Source of the DNA: JACCZX01 sp963807155
GTDB lineage: Bacteria > Pseudomonadota > Gammaproteobacteria > Burkholderiales > Burkholderiaceae_F
Assembly (NCBI GenBank): GCA_963807155.1
Contig: CAWEAZ010000021.1
Coordinates: forward strand, 1 to 64,000
Direction of reading: 5' to 3'
Length of the DNA stretch: 64,000 bases
Positions 56,386-64,000 of the stretch are shown one piece after another. Position numbers and translations under genes: made by a program. Each line of letters opens with the position of its first letter. Positions within the stretch are counted from its first letter, which is position 1. Below the pieces are notes generated by a model that had not been told where the DNA came from, ran no database searches, and worked only from the letters and a program-made list of their open reading frames with translations.

Positions 56386-57503
56386 TCAGTGTGCCTGACA
56401 GCTCAGCTTCGCAATGTAGCCCCGATCGATGCGGTCTTTCCAGTGCCACACCCAGCGGCCAGCGAATGCCCAAGTTCCCCATGATGCGATCGCATGCTTC
56501 GGGCCCGTTGAGATCAGGTATAGCGCTCTGCTCTGGGGTGTGAATGCACACAGAGATGTCCCCCGTTGTGGCGGCCATCAAATTGTTTGCAAGCACCCTA
56601 GCCGAACGTACTGCATAGACGCCCGATTTAGGCCGCGGCGTTTCAGTCAGCGTGGCGACATCGCCTGCGGCGAAAACGAACGGATGCGAAATCGATTGCA
56701 AATGGGAGTTGACGGCAATGAAGCCACGGTCATCGAGCGCCAATTGAGTATTGCGCAGCCAATCGGCGGGCGAAGCGCCAGTGGCGATCAGGGTTGCATC
56801 AGTGGCTAGCCGCCGCTTGTCATGGGTGACGACCGCGTCGGGTTCCACGCGCTGGGCGATAGCGTCAAGCACTTGTACGCCGTTGTTTATCGAGCGCAGC
56901 GTTCATCAGCGACCGCGCACGATCCCCGTGCCCGGGCAGAATCGGCACGCCGCCAGTGAGTAGCTGGACGCGCATGGGCGAAGGCATCGCGCGTGCGCGA
57001 TAGGCCGCGGCCAGTGCGGTCTCCACACCTGCTGCTCCGCCGCCAATCACCGTCAAGCGAAACGGTGCGCGTGCTTCCGTCGCGCTTTGCACGAGACATT
57101 CCCAGCCGGCGATAAAGCTCTCGAATGGACGCAAAGACAGCGCGTGTTCACGCGCACCGCTGATCGCATCGGCGTCGACCACAGCGCCGGTGGCGATCGA
57201 CAACACGTCGAAGTCGAACGCTTCGCCGCAGTCGGTAAAGGCGGTTCTGTTCGCTAGATCGAGTTTTTGGACCTGCGCCGATATCAGCGTTGCATTTGCA
57301 GCCTGCGCCAGCGGCGCGAGCTCGATCGTCAATTCTTCCGGCGTGTAGTGACGCGCAATCCAGCCCGGCAGCATGCCGCTGTATCGCAACTGGGTCGACG
57401 GCGTAACGAGAACAATGTCGACGTTGGCTGGTCGGTGCCGTGCCAGGTCGCGCAAGACGAGCGCATGCGCCTGCCCACCGCCGGCGAGCAGCAGCCGCTT
57501 CAC
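56386..57503 (-). CDS. FAD-dependent pyridine nucleotide oxidoreductase (NDH-2/SelD-N-like); frame-broken
   Basis: About 372 residues. RLLLAGGGQAHALVLRDLA is the FAD loop, with RYSGMLPGWIARHYTPEELTIELAPLA, FDVLSIATGAVV, LTVIGGGAAGVETALAAAYRAR (NAD loop) and HPFVFAAGDVATL (FAD site). The pattern 'GGG.AH..VL....P....LV.....YSGMLPG' is that of the oxidoreductase domain sometimes fused to selenophosphate synthase; no SelD domain is attached here. Breaks near 56870 and 56550 split it; the ending WHWKDRIDRGYIAKL is in a third frame. GTG 57503 is the probable start. Confidence 0.82.
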
Positions 57504-57533
57504 CGCGGGCAACCTGCACAACGCTCAAGGAAC

Positions 57534-58226
57534 CTAGCGCGCATCGCGATAGCGCTGTGCCAGCCGCTGCGGATCGGCGCCGAAAAAATACGCCAGACGA
57601 AAGCGCCACATCAGAATGATCGTGCGCCAGATACCATGCCGCTGCCAGCGCCGGCCTGATGTCACCACACGTGTGCTGATCGCCGCCGGCCGTGAGAGAC
57701 GCTTGGCGCGCTTCGAGAACTCGATGTCTTCCATCAATGCTATGGGCGCAAAACCGGCCAACCTCTCGAACGCGGGGCGTGTCACGAAGATTGCCTGATC
57801 GCCGGTGCAGATGCCGGTCATTCGCGAGCGCCAGTTCATCATCGCCGAGGCGATTCTCAGCATTGGCGCTGCTCCGTCGATGCGCACGTCGAAGCGCCCC
57901 CACGCACGTCGGGTGGTTCGCAGTGCGGCATCGATCAAGCGATCAGCCGAGTCGGGCAGTTCGCTGTCTGCGTGGACGAACAGCAACACGTCGGCGCCAT
58001 CATTGATCGCGGCCCTCGCACCGACATTCATCTGCTGTGCGCGCCCGCGTTCCGATTGCAACACCTGATCGGCGTGCGGCTTCGCAAGCGTCGTAGTGGC
58101 ATCAGTACTGCCGCCATCGACGACGATCACGCGAACGCCGCGCGTGCGCAGCGGCCACAGTCGAGCCAGCGTCGCTTCGATCACAGTGGCTTCGTTAAAG
58201 ACCGGTACGACCACCGCGAGCCGCAT
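57534..58226 (-). CDS. Family 2 glycosyltransferase, rSAM/selenodomain-associated (TIGR04283-like)
   Basis: A 230-residue GT-A enzyme. LAVVVPVFNEATVIEATLARL, VIVVDGGSTDATTTLA, GRAQQMNVGARAAINDGADVLLFVHADSELP and GDQAIFVTRPAFERLAGF form the nucleotide-sugar site. The short length and the E-R-G-R-A-Q-Q-M-N-x-G-A motif are those of the TIGR04283 group, which is found next to rSAM proteins of the ArsS type. ATG 58226 overlaps the DUF547 stop. The frame is intact. Confidence 0.88.
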   Translation of the reverse strand: MRLAVVVPVFNEATVIEATLARLWPLRTRGVRVIVVDGGSTDATTTLAKPHADQVLQSERGRAQQMNVGARAAINDGADVLLFVHADSELPDSADRLIDAALRTTRRAWGRFDVRIDGAAPMLRIASAMMNWRSRMTGICTGDQAIFVTRPAFERLAGFAPIALMEDIEFSKRAKRLSRPAAISTRVVTSGRRWQRHGIWRTIILMWRFRLAYFFGADPQRLAQRYRDAR

Positions 58227-59050
58227 CAGCGCACGTCGTTCAGCGACCAGTCGTACTCCAGAAAGCGGATCGCTACCTTGCCGGAGCGCAGTTGCACACG
58301 ATCGTTGGCTGCATCGGCGAGCTGGTCCGCGTACTTTGCGACGACGTCGTTCACCGAAGAAAATCCTTTGTGACCCTTGTCGAAGTCCTTGCCGTACCAA
58401 TCAAAAATGCGCGATAGCTCGACCGTCTTGGTTTCAGTGTTGTAGCGGTTGCGCGAGCGGTCGGACATGAAGCGTGTAAATAGGTCGTCGAGTTGTGCGT
58501 CTATCTTGTCAGGCGTGAACGCGTCATTACTTAGCATCGGGCACCCGATCGATGCGCAGTTGACCGCGACGTGCACGCGAGGATCGTCAAACGCGCCGGG
58601 CGCTCGCATCGTTTCGTGCTCGATGCCGTCCAGGTGTTGTGGTTTGCCGAGTAGCGTGAAAAAGCGATCCTTCCAAGGATTGCCGATCACGTTGCCGAAA
58701 TCGCGTATCGATTTCAGGTTTGGATAGCGCGTCAGAATTTTCTCGATCGTGAATGCGTTGTACGAGTTGGCGAGAAACGCGTATTGCTGCGATTTGCTCC
58801 ACCCTGCGTACTGCGCCGACGTGACCGCAGAGAGCGACTGCAGATAAGCGGCAAGTGCCGCACGCTCCTGTGCCAGACCTTTGTAATCCACCTGGCTCGC
58901 ATTTGCGTGACCCTGACCGTCCTTGATCAACTTGACGTGCTTGCGCAACAGCGCATCCCACGCCGCGTGCGAGTGATCAAAGCTCGGCTGTGCGGCCGCA
59001 TACAGCGGGAGCGCGATGACCGCGAAAAGGAAATCACGCCTTGGCTTCAT
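58226..59050 (-). CDS. DUF547 family exported protein
   Basis: A 274-residue protein with a signal peptide (MKPRRDFLFAVIALPLYAAAQP). The DUF547 core is QQYAFLANSYNAFTIEKILTRYP, HETMRAPGAFDDPRVHVAVNCASIGCPML and the cysteine pair C-A-S-I-G-C is kept. RFMSDRSRNRYNTETKTVELSRIFDWYGKDF is also typical. The biochemical role is unknown, though the domain is related to papain/transglutaminase-like folds in some proposals. It overlaps the neighbours at both ends. Confidence 0.88.
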   Translation of the reverse strand: MKPRRDFLFAVIALPLYAAAQPSFDHSHAAWDALLRKHVKLIKDGQGHANASQVDYKGLAQERAALAAYLQSLSAVTSAQYAGWSKSQQYAFLANSYNAFTIEKILTRYPNLKSIRDFGNVIGNPWKDRFFTLLGKPQHLDGIEHETMRAPGAFDDPRVHVAVNCASIGCPMLSNDAFTPDKIDAQLDDLFTRFMSDRSRNRYNTETKTVELSRIFDWYGKDFDKGHKGFSSVNDVVAKYADQLADAANDRVQLRSGKVAIRFLEYDWSLNDVR

Positions 59051-61286
59051 GCATTCCGCCGTGCATCGGTGCAGGCTCATCCGGGTACGCGCGGCGCTTG
59101 TCGCGGCTCATCGAAAGCAGTGCTCGCAATACAGCGCCGAGTCCGCCTGCTCCGCGGCGCCAGCCTGAAACGCGGTGAGCACGGCCCACTGACCCTGTGT
59201 GACGGTCGATCTTTTCCATGCACCCGCCGCGTACTTGTTCGCTTCGGCCAGCGTCGGGTAGATGTGAATCGTGCCGAGAATCTTGTTCAGCCCCAGGTTC
59301 TGCTTCATCGCCAGCACGTACTCGGCAATCAAGTCACCTGCGTGAACGCCAACGATCGTTACGCCGAGAATCTTGTCAGTGCCCGGTGCAGTCAGTACTT
59401 TGACGAAGCCGTCGGCTTCGCCGTCGGCGATCGCGCGATCCAGATCGTCGATGCCGTACACGGTTGTCGTATGCGCTATTTTCTTTTCCGCTGCTTCCTG
59501 TTCGTTCAATCCGACACGCGCCACTTCGGGATCGGTAAACGTTGCCCAGGGAATCACCCGGTAATCGGCCTTGTATTTCTTGAACGTACCGAACAGCGCG
59601 TTGACGGCCGCGTACCACGCCTGATGCGACGCGGTGTGCGTGAACTGATACGGTCCGGCGACATCGCCGCACGCGTAGATGTTCGGATAGAGCGTTTGCA
59701 AGGTGTCGTCGGTCTCGACCGTCTTCTGGGGCGTCACCTTGATCCCAAGCTCTTCGAGCCCGTAACCGCTGGTGTTCGCCACGCGGCCGACGGCGACAAG
59801 CAGCTGATCGAACTCGATTACAACCTGCTTGACCCTCGTGCTCGGCGATCAAGCGCCGCGCGTTGTTGTTCATTTCAAATCGCACCGCCTTGTGGCCGAG
59901 CTTCACATCGATGCCTTCGGCGACGAAGCGGTCGTGCACGCGTTGCGAGACTTCAGGGTCTTCGCGCACCATCAGTCGCGGCAGCATTTCAATTTGCGTC
60001 ACCTGACTGCCAAGCCGGGCAAACGCCTGCGTCAGCTCGCAACCTATCGGGCCGCCGCCAAGCACCATCAATCTGCGTGGGAGCTCGCGCAGATTCCACA
60101 CGGTGTCCGACGTTAAATACCCGACCTGATCGAGACCCGGAATCGGCGGAACGAACGGCCGTGCGCCGGCGGCGATCGCGATCGACTTGGTGGTCAATGT
60201 TTTGCGGCCGCTCACAGTCTCGACTTCGACCGTCCAGGGAGAGGTGATTTTCGCGGTGCCGGCAATGCATTCGACGCCAAGCGCTTCGTAGCGCTCGACC
60301 GAATCATGCGGCTCGACTTGCTTGATTACTCGCGAAACTCGCTCCATCACGTCAGCAAAGTCGAACTTGGCGCTCGCGTGATCGATGCCGAACTCGCGCG
60401 AGCGTGCGATGTGCGACAGCAGCTTCGCCGATCGGATCAGCGCCTTTGATGGCACGCAACCCGTGTTCAGGCAGTCGCCGCCCATCTTGTGTTTTTCTAT
60501 CAATGCAACCTTCGCCTTGGTCGCCGCCGCTATGTACGCCGACACGAGCCCAGCCGAACCGGCGCCGATCACAACCAGGTTGTAGTCGTACGACGCAGGC
60601 CGCTTGCTTTTCCACTTTGCATAGACCTTGCGCGCCTTGATTGCGTCGAGCAACTTTTTCGCCGCCAACGGCAAGATGCCAAGCAGGACGAACGCGATCA
60701 CCAGTCCGGCCGAAACACGGAATTCGCCCAGCTTCGTTCCAGCGTAAACATAGACAATAGTGCCCGCCAACATGCCGAGCTGGCTAACCCAGTAGAACGT
60801 CCACGTGCGGATCTTCGTCAGCCCCATCAGCAGATTGACGACGAAAAATGGGAACAGCGGCACAAGCCGCAGTGCAAACAAATAAAACGCACCTTCTCTC
60901 TCGATGCCGGCGTTGATCGAGGCAAGGCGGTCGCCGAACTTGGCCTGCACCCAGTCTCGCAACAACAGGCGCGACGCTAGGAATGCAAGGGTCGCACCGA
61001 TTGCTGAAGCAAATGAAACGAGGACGATGCCGAACACGAGGCCGAAGACCGCACCGCCAATCAGCGTGAGGACGGTCGCGCCCGGAATCGACAGTGCTGT
61101 CATCGCGATATACGCCACCAGGAAAAATGCAGCGGTCTGCCATGGATGCTCGGCGTAATACGCATCGACCTGCGCGCGCTTCAGCTTGAAGAACTCGAGC
61201 GAAAGGTATTGCTGCAAATCGAAAATGAAAAATGCAGCGATGGCGGCCAGCAGTACAAGCGCGATCAGCAGACGAGTCTTGTTCAC
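59034..61286 (-). CDS. TVP38/TMEM64 (DedA-like) membrane domain fused to MerA-type FAD disulfide reductase; frame-broken
   Basis: About 750 residues. Residues 1-225 form a TVP38-type membrane domain (SIPGATVLTLIGGAVFG, FALRLVPLFPFFVVNLLMGLT). Residues 230 on form a class I FAD disulfide reductase: VVIGAGSAGLVSAYIAA, the redox pair C272/C277 in MGGDCLNTGCVPSKAL, RLMVLGGGPIGCELTQAFARLG, IYACGDVAG and LGTIHIYPTLAEANKYAAGAW. It lacks the N-terminal HMA and C-terminal vicinal cysteines of true MerA. Frame breaks near 59825 and 59165 split it. The stop overlaps DUF547. Confidence 0.88.
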
Positions 61287-61358
61287 GATGTTTCCCCGGC
61301 AAATTCTTGGGCGCTTGCACCCTTCGCGAGCGAGCTTAGGTCGAGCAAGGCTTCGGCA

Positions 61359-62375
61359 TCACGCCGCTCGGCATTCACGCAACTGCGTACGACCCAACGC
61401 GTCGTCGACTGAAAAATCGGGCCCATTAAGAATGCGATGACGATACGAAATAGAGGCAGGTGAATTTCTTGGCCACAGCCTCTCAAACTCGTCGTCCCAC
61501 GCAGCAGTATCGAATCGCACCGCCAGCGCGTCGACGTACACACCGGCCACGTCGGCGCCATAGAGGCGCGCGGAGGCTAAGGCGCGCGGAACGGGTAGGA
61601 TCGCGAGCCGCGTGATAACGCCGTAGCGCGTGTTCGAAAAATTGGGCATGCCAGCGGCGCCGTTGTTGACGACGAATCGCTCGCCTAGCGGTGTATCGAA
61701 CAACTTCAGCGCGGGCAGGCAGGTGTGCGTCGACGCGAATCCGTCGAGCGCGGCTTGTTCAAACACGGCGCTCAAGGCGGGCTCGCGCTCTGCGCTGTGC
61801 AGCGAATCGTGCGCAAAGCGCCAGCCTGCCAGCGCCCACGCATCGCCGTGCACGATGCCGATGCGAGCACCGCCGACATCTGCTACCAGGTGCATCGGCA
61901 GCGCTGCCAGCCGCGTGCGGATGCCGGGCTTCAGCGCGTCGACTCGACGCGCGGCCGCACGCAATCTGTCGAGTATTTCATTGGAGCGCTCGACGTCATC
62001 GTCGGGCACAGACTCGGGATATGCGCAGCCACACCCGTTGGCGTCGTCATCACTTGCCAACTCGGTCTCAACGTTGCCGCGTAACGCCGCGTGCCGGGCA
62101 ACGATGTTGTCGATATGTGCGAAAGCATCAACGTCGGCATCGAACCAGTGGTAGTCGCCGTTAAAAACGATTTGCGCGTCCACTGTTTCGCACACGACCA
62201 TTTTTTGGATTTCGGCGAGTGCGAAGCGGTTCCCGTACAGCCCGCCGACGACGTACAGCGCCTCGGTCTGCAGCTCAGGCGGACGTGCAAAGGATGACGG
62301 CGAGTAGCTGTAGGACGCCGGGCAGATTCGGCCGGCAATACCGGCCACACGGCGTGCCGTACCGATCGCGCTCAT
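61359..62375 (-). CDS. Calcineurin-like metallophosphoesterase
   Basis: A 338-residue protein. The metal-site segments are visible as YVVGGLYGNRFALAEI, IVFNGDYHWFDADVDAF, ARHAALRGNVETEL and IGIVHGDAWALAGWRF, with VVNNGAAGMPNF near the end. It is a divergent member because the usual first D-x-H is altered (GGLYGN). ATG 62375 is chosen, 15 bases after the radical SAM gene. The gene is the standard neighbour of ArsS-like genes. Substrate unknown. Confidence 0.78.
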   Translation of the reverse strand: MSAIGTARRVAGIAGRICPASYSYSPSSFARPPELQTEALYVVGGLYGNRFALAEIQKMVVCETVDAQIVFNGDYHWFDADVDAFAHIDNIVARHAALRGNVETELASDDDANGCGCAYPESVPDDDVERSNEILDRLRAAARRVDALKPGIRTRLAALPMHLVADVGGARIGIVHGDAWALAGWRFAHDSLHSAEREPALSAVFEQAALDGFASTHTCLPALKLFDTPLGERFVVNNGAAGMPNFSNTRYGVITRLAILPVPRALASARLYGADVAGVYVDALAVRFDTAAWDDEFERLWPRNSPASISYRHRILNGPDFSVDDALGRTQLRECRAA

Positions 62376-62389
62376 CGTCTGGCGCTCAC

Positions 62390-63362
62390 CTAGTTGTCGA
62401 GCGCGCCGCCGCACGACGAACCCTGCCCGGCGGTGCACGCGTAGCAATGATCGGCGATCGCGATTGGGTTGTCGGCCAGATCGGTCACGAGCAGATCGGC
62501 GAGGTGCACGCGATTCGCGCGACGGCCCTGCTCGCGCAGCGGGATCGACAGCATCTGATTGAAGTCGCAGTCAAACAAGTAGCCGCGCCAGTCGACCGAC
62601 ACCAGGTTGCGGCACATCACGCCGTCGAGATTGTCGTCGCGATGCGCGCTGCGCAGCAGCGCCATGTAGTCGCGAAATATCCCCTTGCTGACCAGCGTGC
62701 TGCCGAAGCGCGAAATCGGTTGATTGGTAATCGTCAACAACCGGTTGAATTCAATGCCGAAGTTCTCGCCGAGCAGCCGCTTGTAATCGGCCTCGAGCTT
62801 GGCTTGCGGCGGCGGCAACACAGGCCCTTGCGGGTTGAAGACGAGATCGAGCACCAGCTCGGAATCGTCTCGCCCATAGCCGAGTGCGTTTAGCTTCTGC
62901 AACCCGCGAATGCTCTTGTCGAACACGCCGGCACCGCGCTGCTTGTCGACGTTTTCCTGCGAGTAGCACGGCAGCGAAGCTACGACATGCACGCCCTCGT
63001 GCGCCAGAAACTCGGCCAGCGTTTCCTGATTGGGTTCTTCAAGGATCGTCAGATTGCAGCGGTCGATCACCTCGGCGCCTATCGCACGCGCGGCGCTGAC
63101 CAGTGACCGAAAGTGCACGTTCAATTCGGGCGCGCCGCCGGTGAGGTCAAGAGCTGCGGATCGAACGCGCGCGAAGCACTTCAAGCACCAGGTCGATCGT
63201 CGCGCGATCCATCTGCTCAGTACGGTTCGGTCCCGCGTTCACGTGGCAATGCACGCACGTCTGGTTGCACGTGTAGCCGAGATTGACCTGCAGCGATTCG
63301 ATCGCGCGGCGGCGGATCGGCGGAAAGTCGGTGACTCTGAGAAGTGGCAGCGTGGCGTGCAT
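62390..63362 (-). CDS. arsS: ArsS-like radical SAM protein (TIGR04167 family), Cys form; frame-broken
   Basis: About 324 residues. The iron-sulfur site is C32-x3-C36-x2-C39 (GYTCNQTCVHCH), then LDLTGGAPELN, RCNLTILEEPNQ, VASLPCYSQENVDKQRG and a C-terminal cysteine-rich part with LVSVDWRGYLFDCDFNQML and HCYACTAGQGSSCGG. Family members are called ArsS, which joins 5'-deoxyadenosyl to arsenic in arsenosugar synthesis, and many are selenoproteins. Here the penultimate motif uses Cys. One base is gained or lost near 63155, joining 63147-63362 and 62390-63184. The arsenic role is inference. Confidence 0.87.
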
Positions 63363-63369
63363 AGAAGCT

Positions 63370-63558
63370 CTATTGCCCCATACGACGCACCGCAGTGCGC
63401 ATTAGTTCGATCTGTCGCTCGAAGCGCGAACACATGTCGCAGATCGCCAGGTGCAGCCGGAGCCGCCAACTTTCAGAGGGTTTGATAGGCCGGTCCAGCC
63501 GCTCCGACAACAAACGGTGCGCGTGGCTGCAGGGAATTCGAATCCAGCCAAATATCAT
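63370..63558 (-). CDS. Zinc-finger (zf-HC2) small protein, putative anti-sigma factor
   Basis: A 62-residue protein with the His-x3-Cys-x2-Cys anti-sigma zinc motif (RLHLAICDMCSRF) after MIFGWIRIPCSHAHRLLSE. No membrane helix follows, so it is a soluble ZAS-type protein. ATG 63558 overlaps the sigma-factor stop by four bases, the usual sigma/anti-sigma arrangement; it likely restrains that sigma factor. Confidence 0.8.
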   Translation of the reverse strand: MIFGWIRIPCSHAHRLLSERLDRPIKPSESWRLRLHLAICDMCSRFERQIELMRTAVRRMGQ

Positions 63559-64000
63559 GCTCGGGCGGCACCAAACCATTGCATTTCAAGGCACTCGCGC
63601 AGGCGCATGCGCGCCCGAAATAACATGACGAAACAATTCGTCGACGTGATACCGAGTTCCTTACAGATTTCGTCGGTCTCGTACTCGAGCCACTCCCGCA
63701 TCATGAAAATGCGGGCCAGGCCGGTCGGCAGCTTGTCAACGCACATCTGCAGCACTTCGAAAAACTGCGAGCGATTCAAGCTTGCCTCCGGGTCGCCCCA
63801 GTCAAGCGGGGCATTCAGACGATGGCCGTCGGCGGCAAACAGTTCATCGAAAGTCTCGACTTGCGCCGACTCAAGCTGTGCATCACTCGAGACCTCGCGC
63901 TTCGTGCGGCGAAATTGATCGATGATCTTGTGTTTCAGAATACCGACGACCCAAGTTTTGAGCTGAGATTGGCCGGCAAATTTGTGCGAGCCTTCAAGCG
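63555..64000 (-). CDS. ECF-type RNA polymerase sigma factor (5' end outside window)
   Basis: The frame is open to the window edge. The visible 148 codons begin in region 2 (KFAGQSQLKTWVVGILKHKIIDQFRRTKRE), then an acidic spacer and region 4 (LPTGLARIFMMREWLEYETDEICKELGI and LFRARMRLRECLE). It is the long-linker sort of ECF sigma that precedes zf-HC2 and ArsS-like genes in proteobacteria. It probably transcribes the cluster below it. The N-terminus and its promoter are not in the window. Confidence 0.85.
   Translation of the reverse strand, partial: LEGSHKFAGQSQLKTWVVGILKHKIIDQFRRTKREVSSDAQLESAQVETFDELFAADGHRLNAPLDWGDPEASLNRSQFFEVLQMCVDKLPTGLARIFMMREWLEYETDEICKELGITSTNCFVMLFRARMRLRECLEMQWFGAARA

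Noticed and set aside
58784..60247. 487-codon plus-strand open frame
   Set aside because: It lies opposite the TVP38-FAD reductase and DUF547 genes, whose motifs are clear. Its product is Arg/Gly/Ala-rich with no family features, a typical GC-rich shadow.
1..64000. CRISPR arrays, insertion sequences, rRNA genes, integrase/att sites
   Set aside because: I looked for regularly spaced repeats, transposase motifs, rRNA segments and a tRNA-integrase pairing and saw none. The tRNA-Lys has no flanking direct repeat or integrase.

Overview
The window looks like a chromosomal segment of a GC-rich betaproteobacterium, probably Burkholderiales-like or a near relative. The main evidence is the backbone order recA-recX-DUF2889-sucC-sucD-terC, a type IV pilin locus next to an O-antigen-ligase-type gene, the split transhydrogenase genes pntAA-pntAB-pntB, and mnmA. 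The taxonomic call is inference from gene content only.

Layout. 0-3 kb: a broken acyl-CoA mutase remnant, a winged-helix/TPR regulator and a divergent secreted protein. 3-7.5 kb: GTP cyclohydrolase II, a creatininase-family hydrolase, an alpha/beta hydrolase, a ThuA-like protein and a small DUF3330 zinc-ribbon protein. 7.5-11.1 kb: an unusual 839-residue SDR-SPW-VKOR-SPW fusion and a coupled msrB-msrA pair. 11.1-16.5 kb: accessory DNA holding several tiny gene fragments (alpha/beta hydrolase, VOC, YciI, NmrA, SDR) among intact SDR, DUF1579, MFS, DUF427, DUF1127 and DUF3563 genes. 16.6-27 kb: tRNA-Lys, then the SOS-controlled recA-recX, sucCD, a TerC-USP fusion, a Ca2+-type P-ATPase, a PP2C phosphatase and an FHA protein. 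27-28.1 kb: two tandem pilins, the first behind a sigma-54-like promoter and followed by a strong terminator. 28.2-45.2 kb: one long minus-strand surface-glycan locus with a ligase, a CapD-type dehydratase, a WecA-type transferase, three GT4 glycosyltransferases, an AsnB amidotransferase, four methyltransferases, a MurJ-like flippase and a large membrane glycosyltransferase-like protein. Many of its genes overlap by a few bases, so they are probably translationally coupled. 45.4-55.9 kb: a PQQ-type sugar dehydrogenase lipoprotein, mnmA, pntAA-AB-B, a CHRD lipoprotein, an amidohydrolase, a membrane-anchored TAXI protein and an amidase. 55.9-64 kb: a nine-gene minus-strand cluster: ECF sigma factor, zinc-finger protein, ArsS-like radical SAM protein, metallophosphoesterase, TVP38-FAD-disulfide reductase fusion, DUF547, family 2 glycosyltransferase, FAD oxidoreductase and DUF1499. 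It belongs to the 'rSAM/selenodomain-associated' gene neighbourhoods and is the most interesting system here.

A striking property of the sequence is that many otherwise well-conserved full-length genes are broken by small indels. These include the recA end, terC, the Ca2+-ATPase, both pilins, almost the whole glycan locus, the amidase, and three genes of the rSAM cluster. Conserved motifs continue in the shifted frame and nonsense mutations are almost absent, which points to unpolished sequence more than to gene death. I therefore list full-length broken genes as CDS with their outer limits and reserve 'pseudogene' for truncated remnants.
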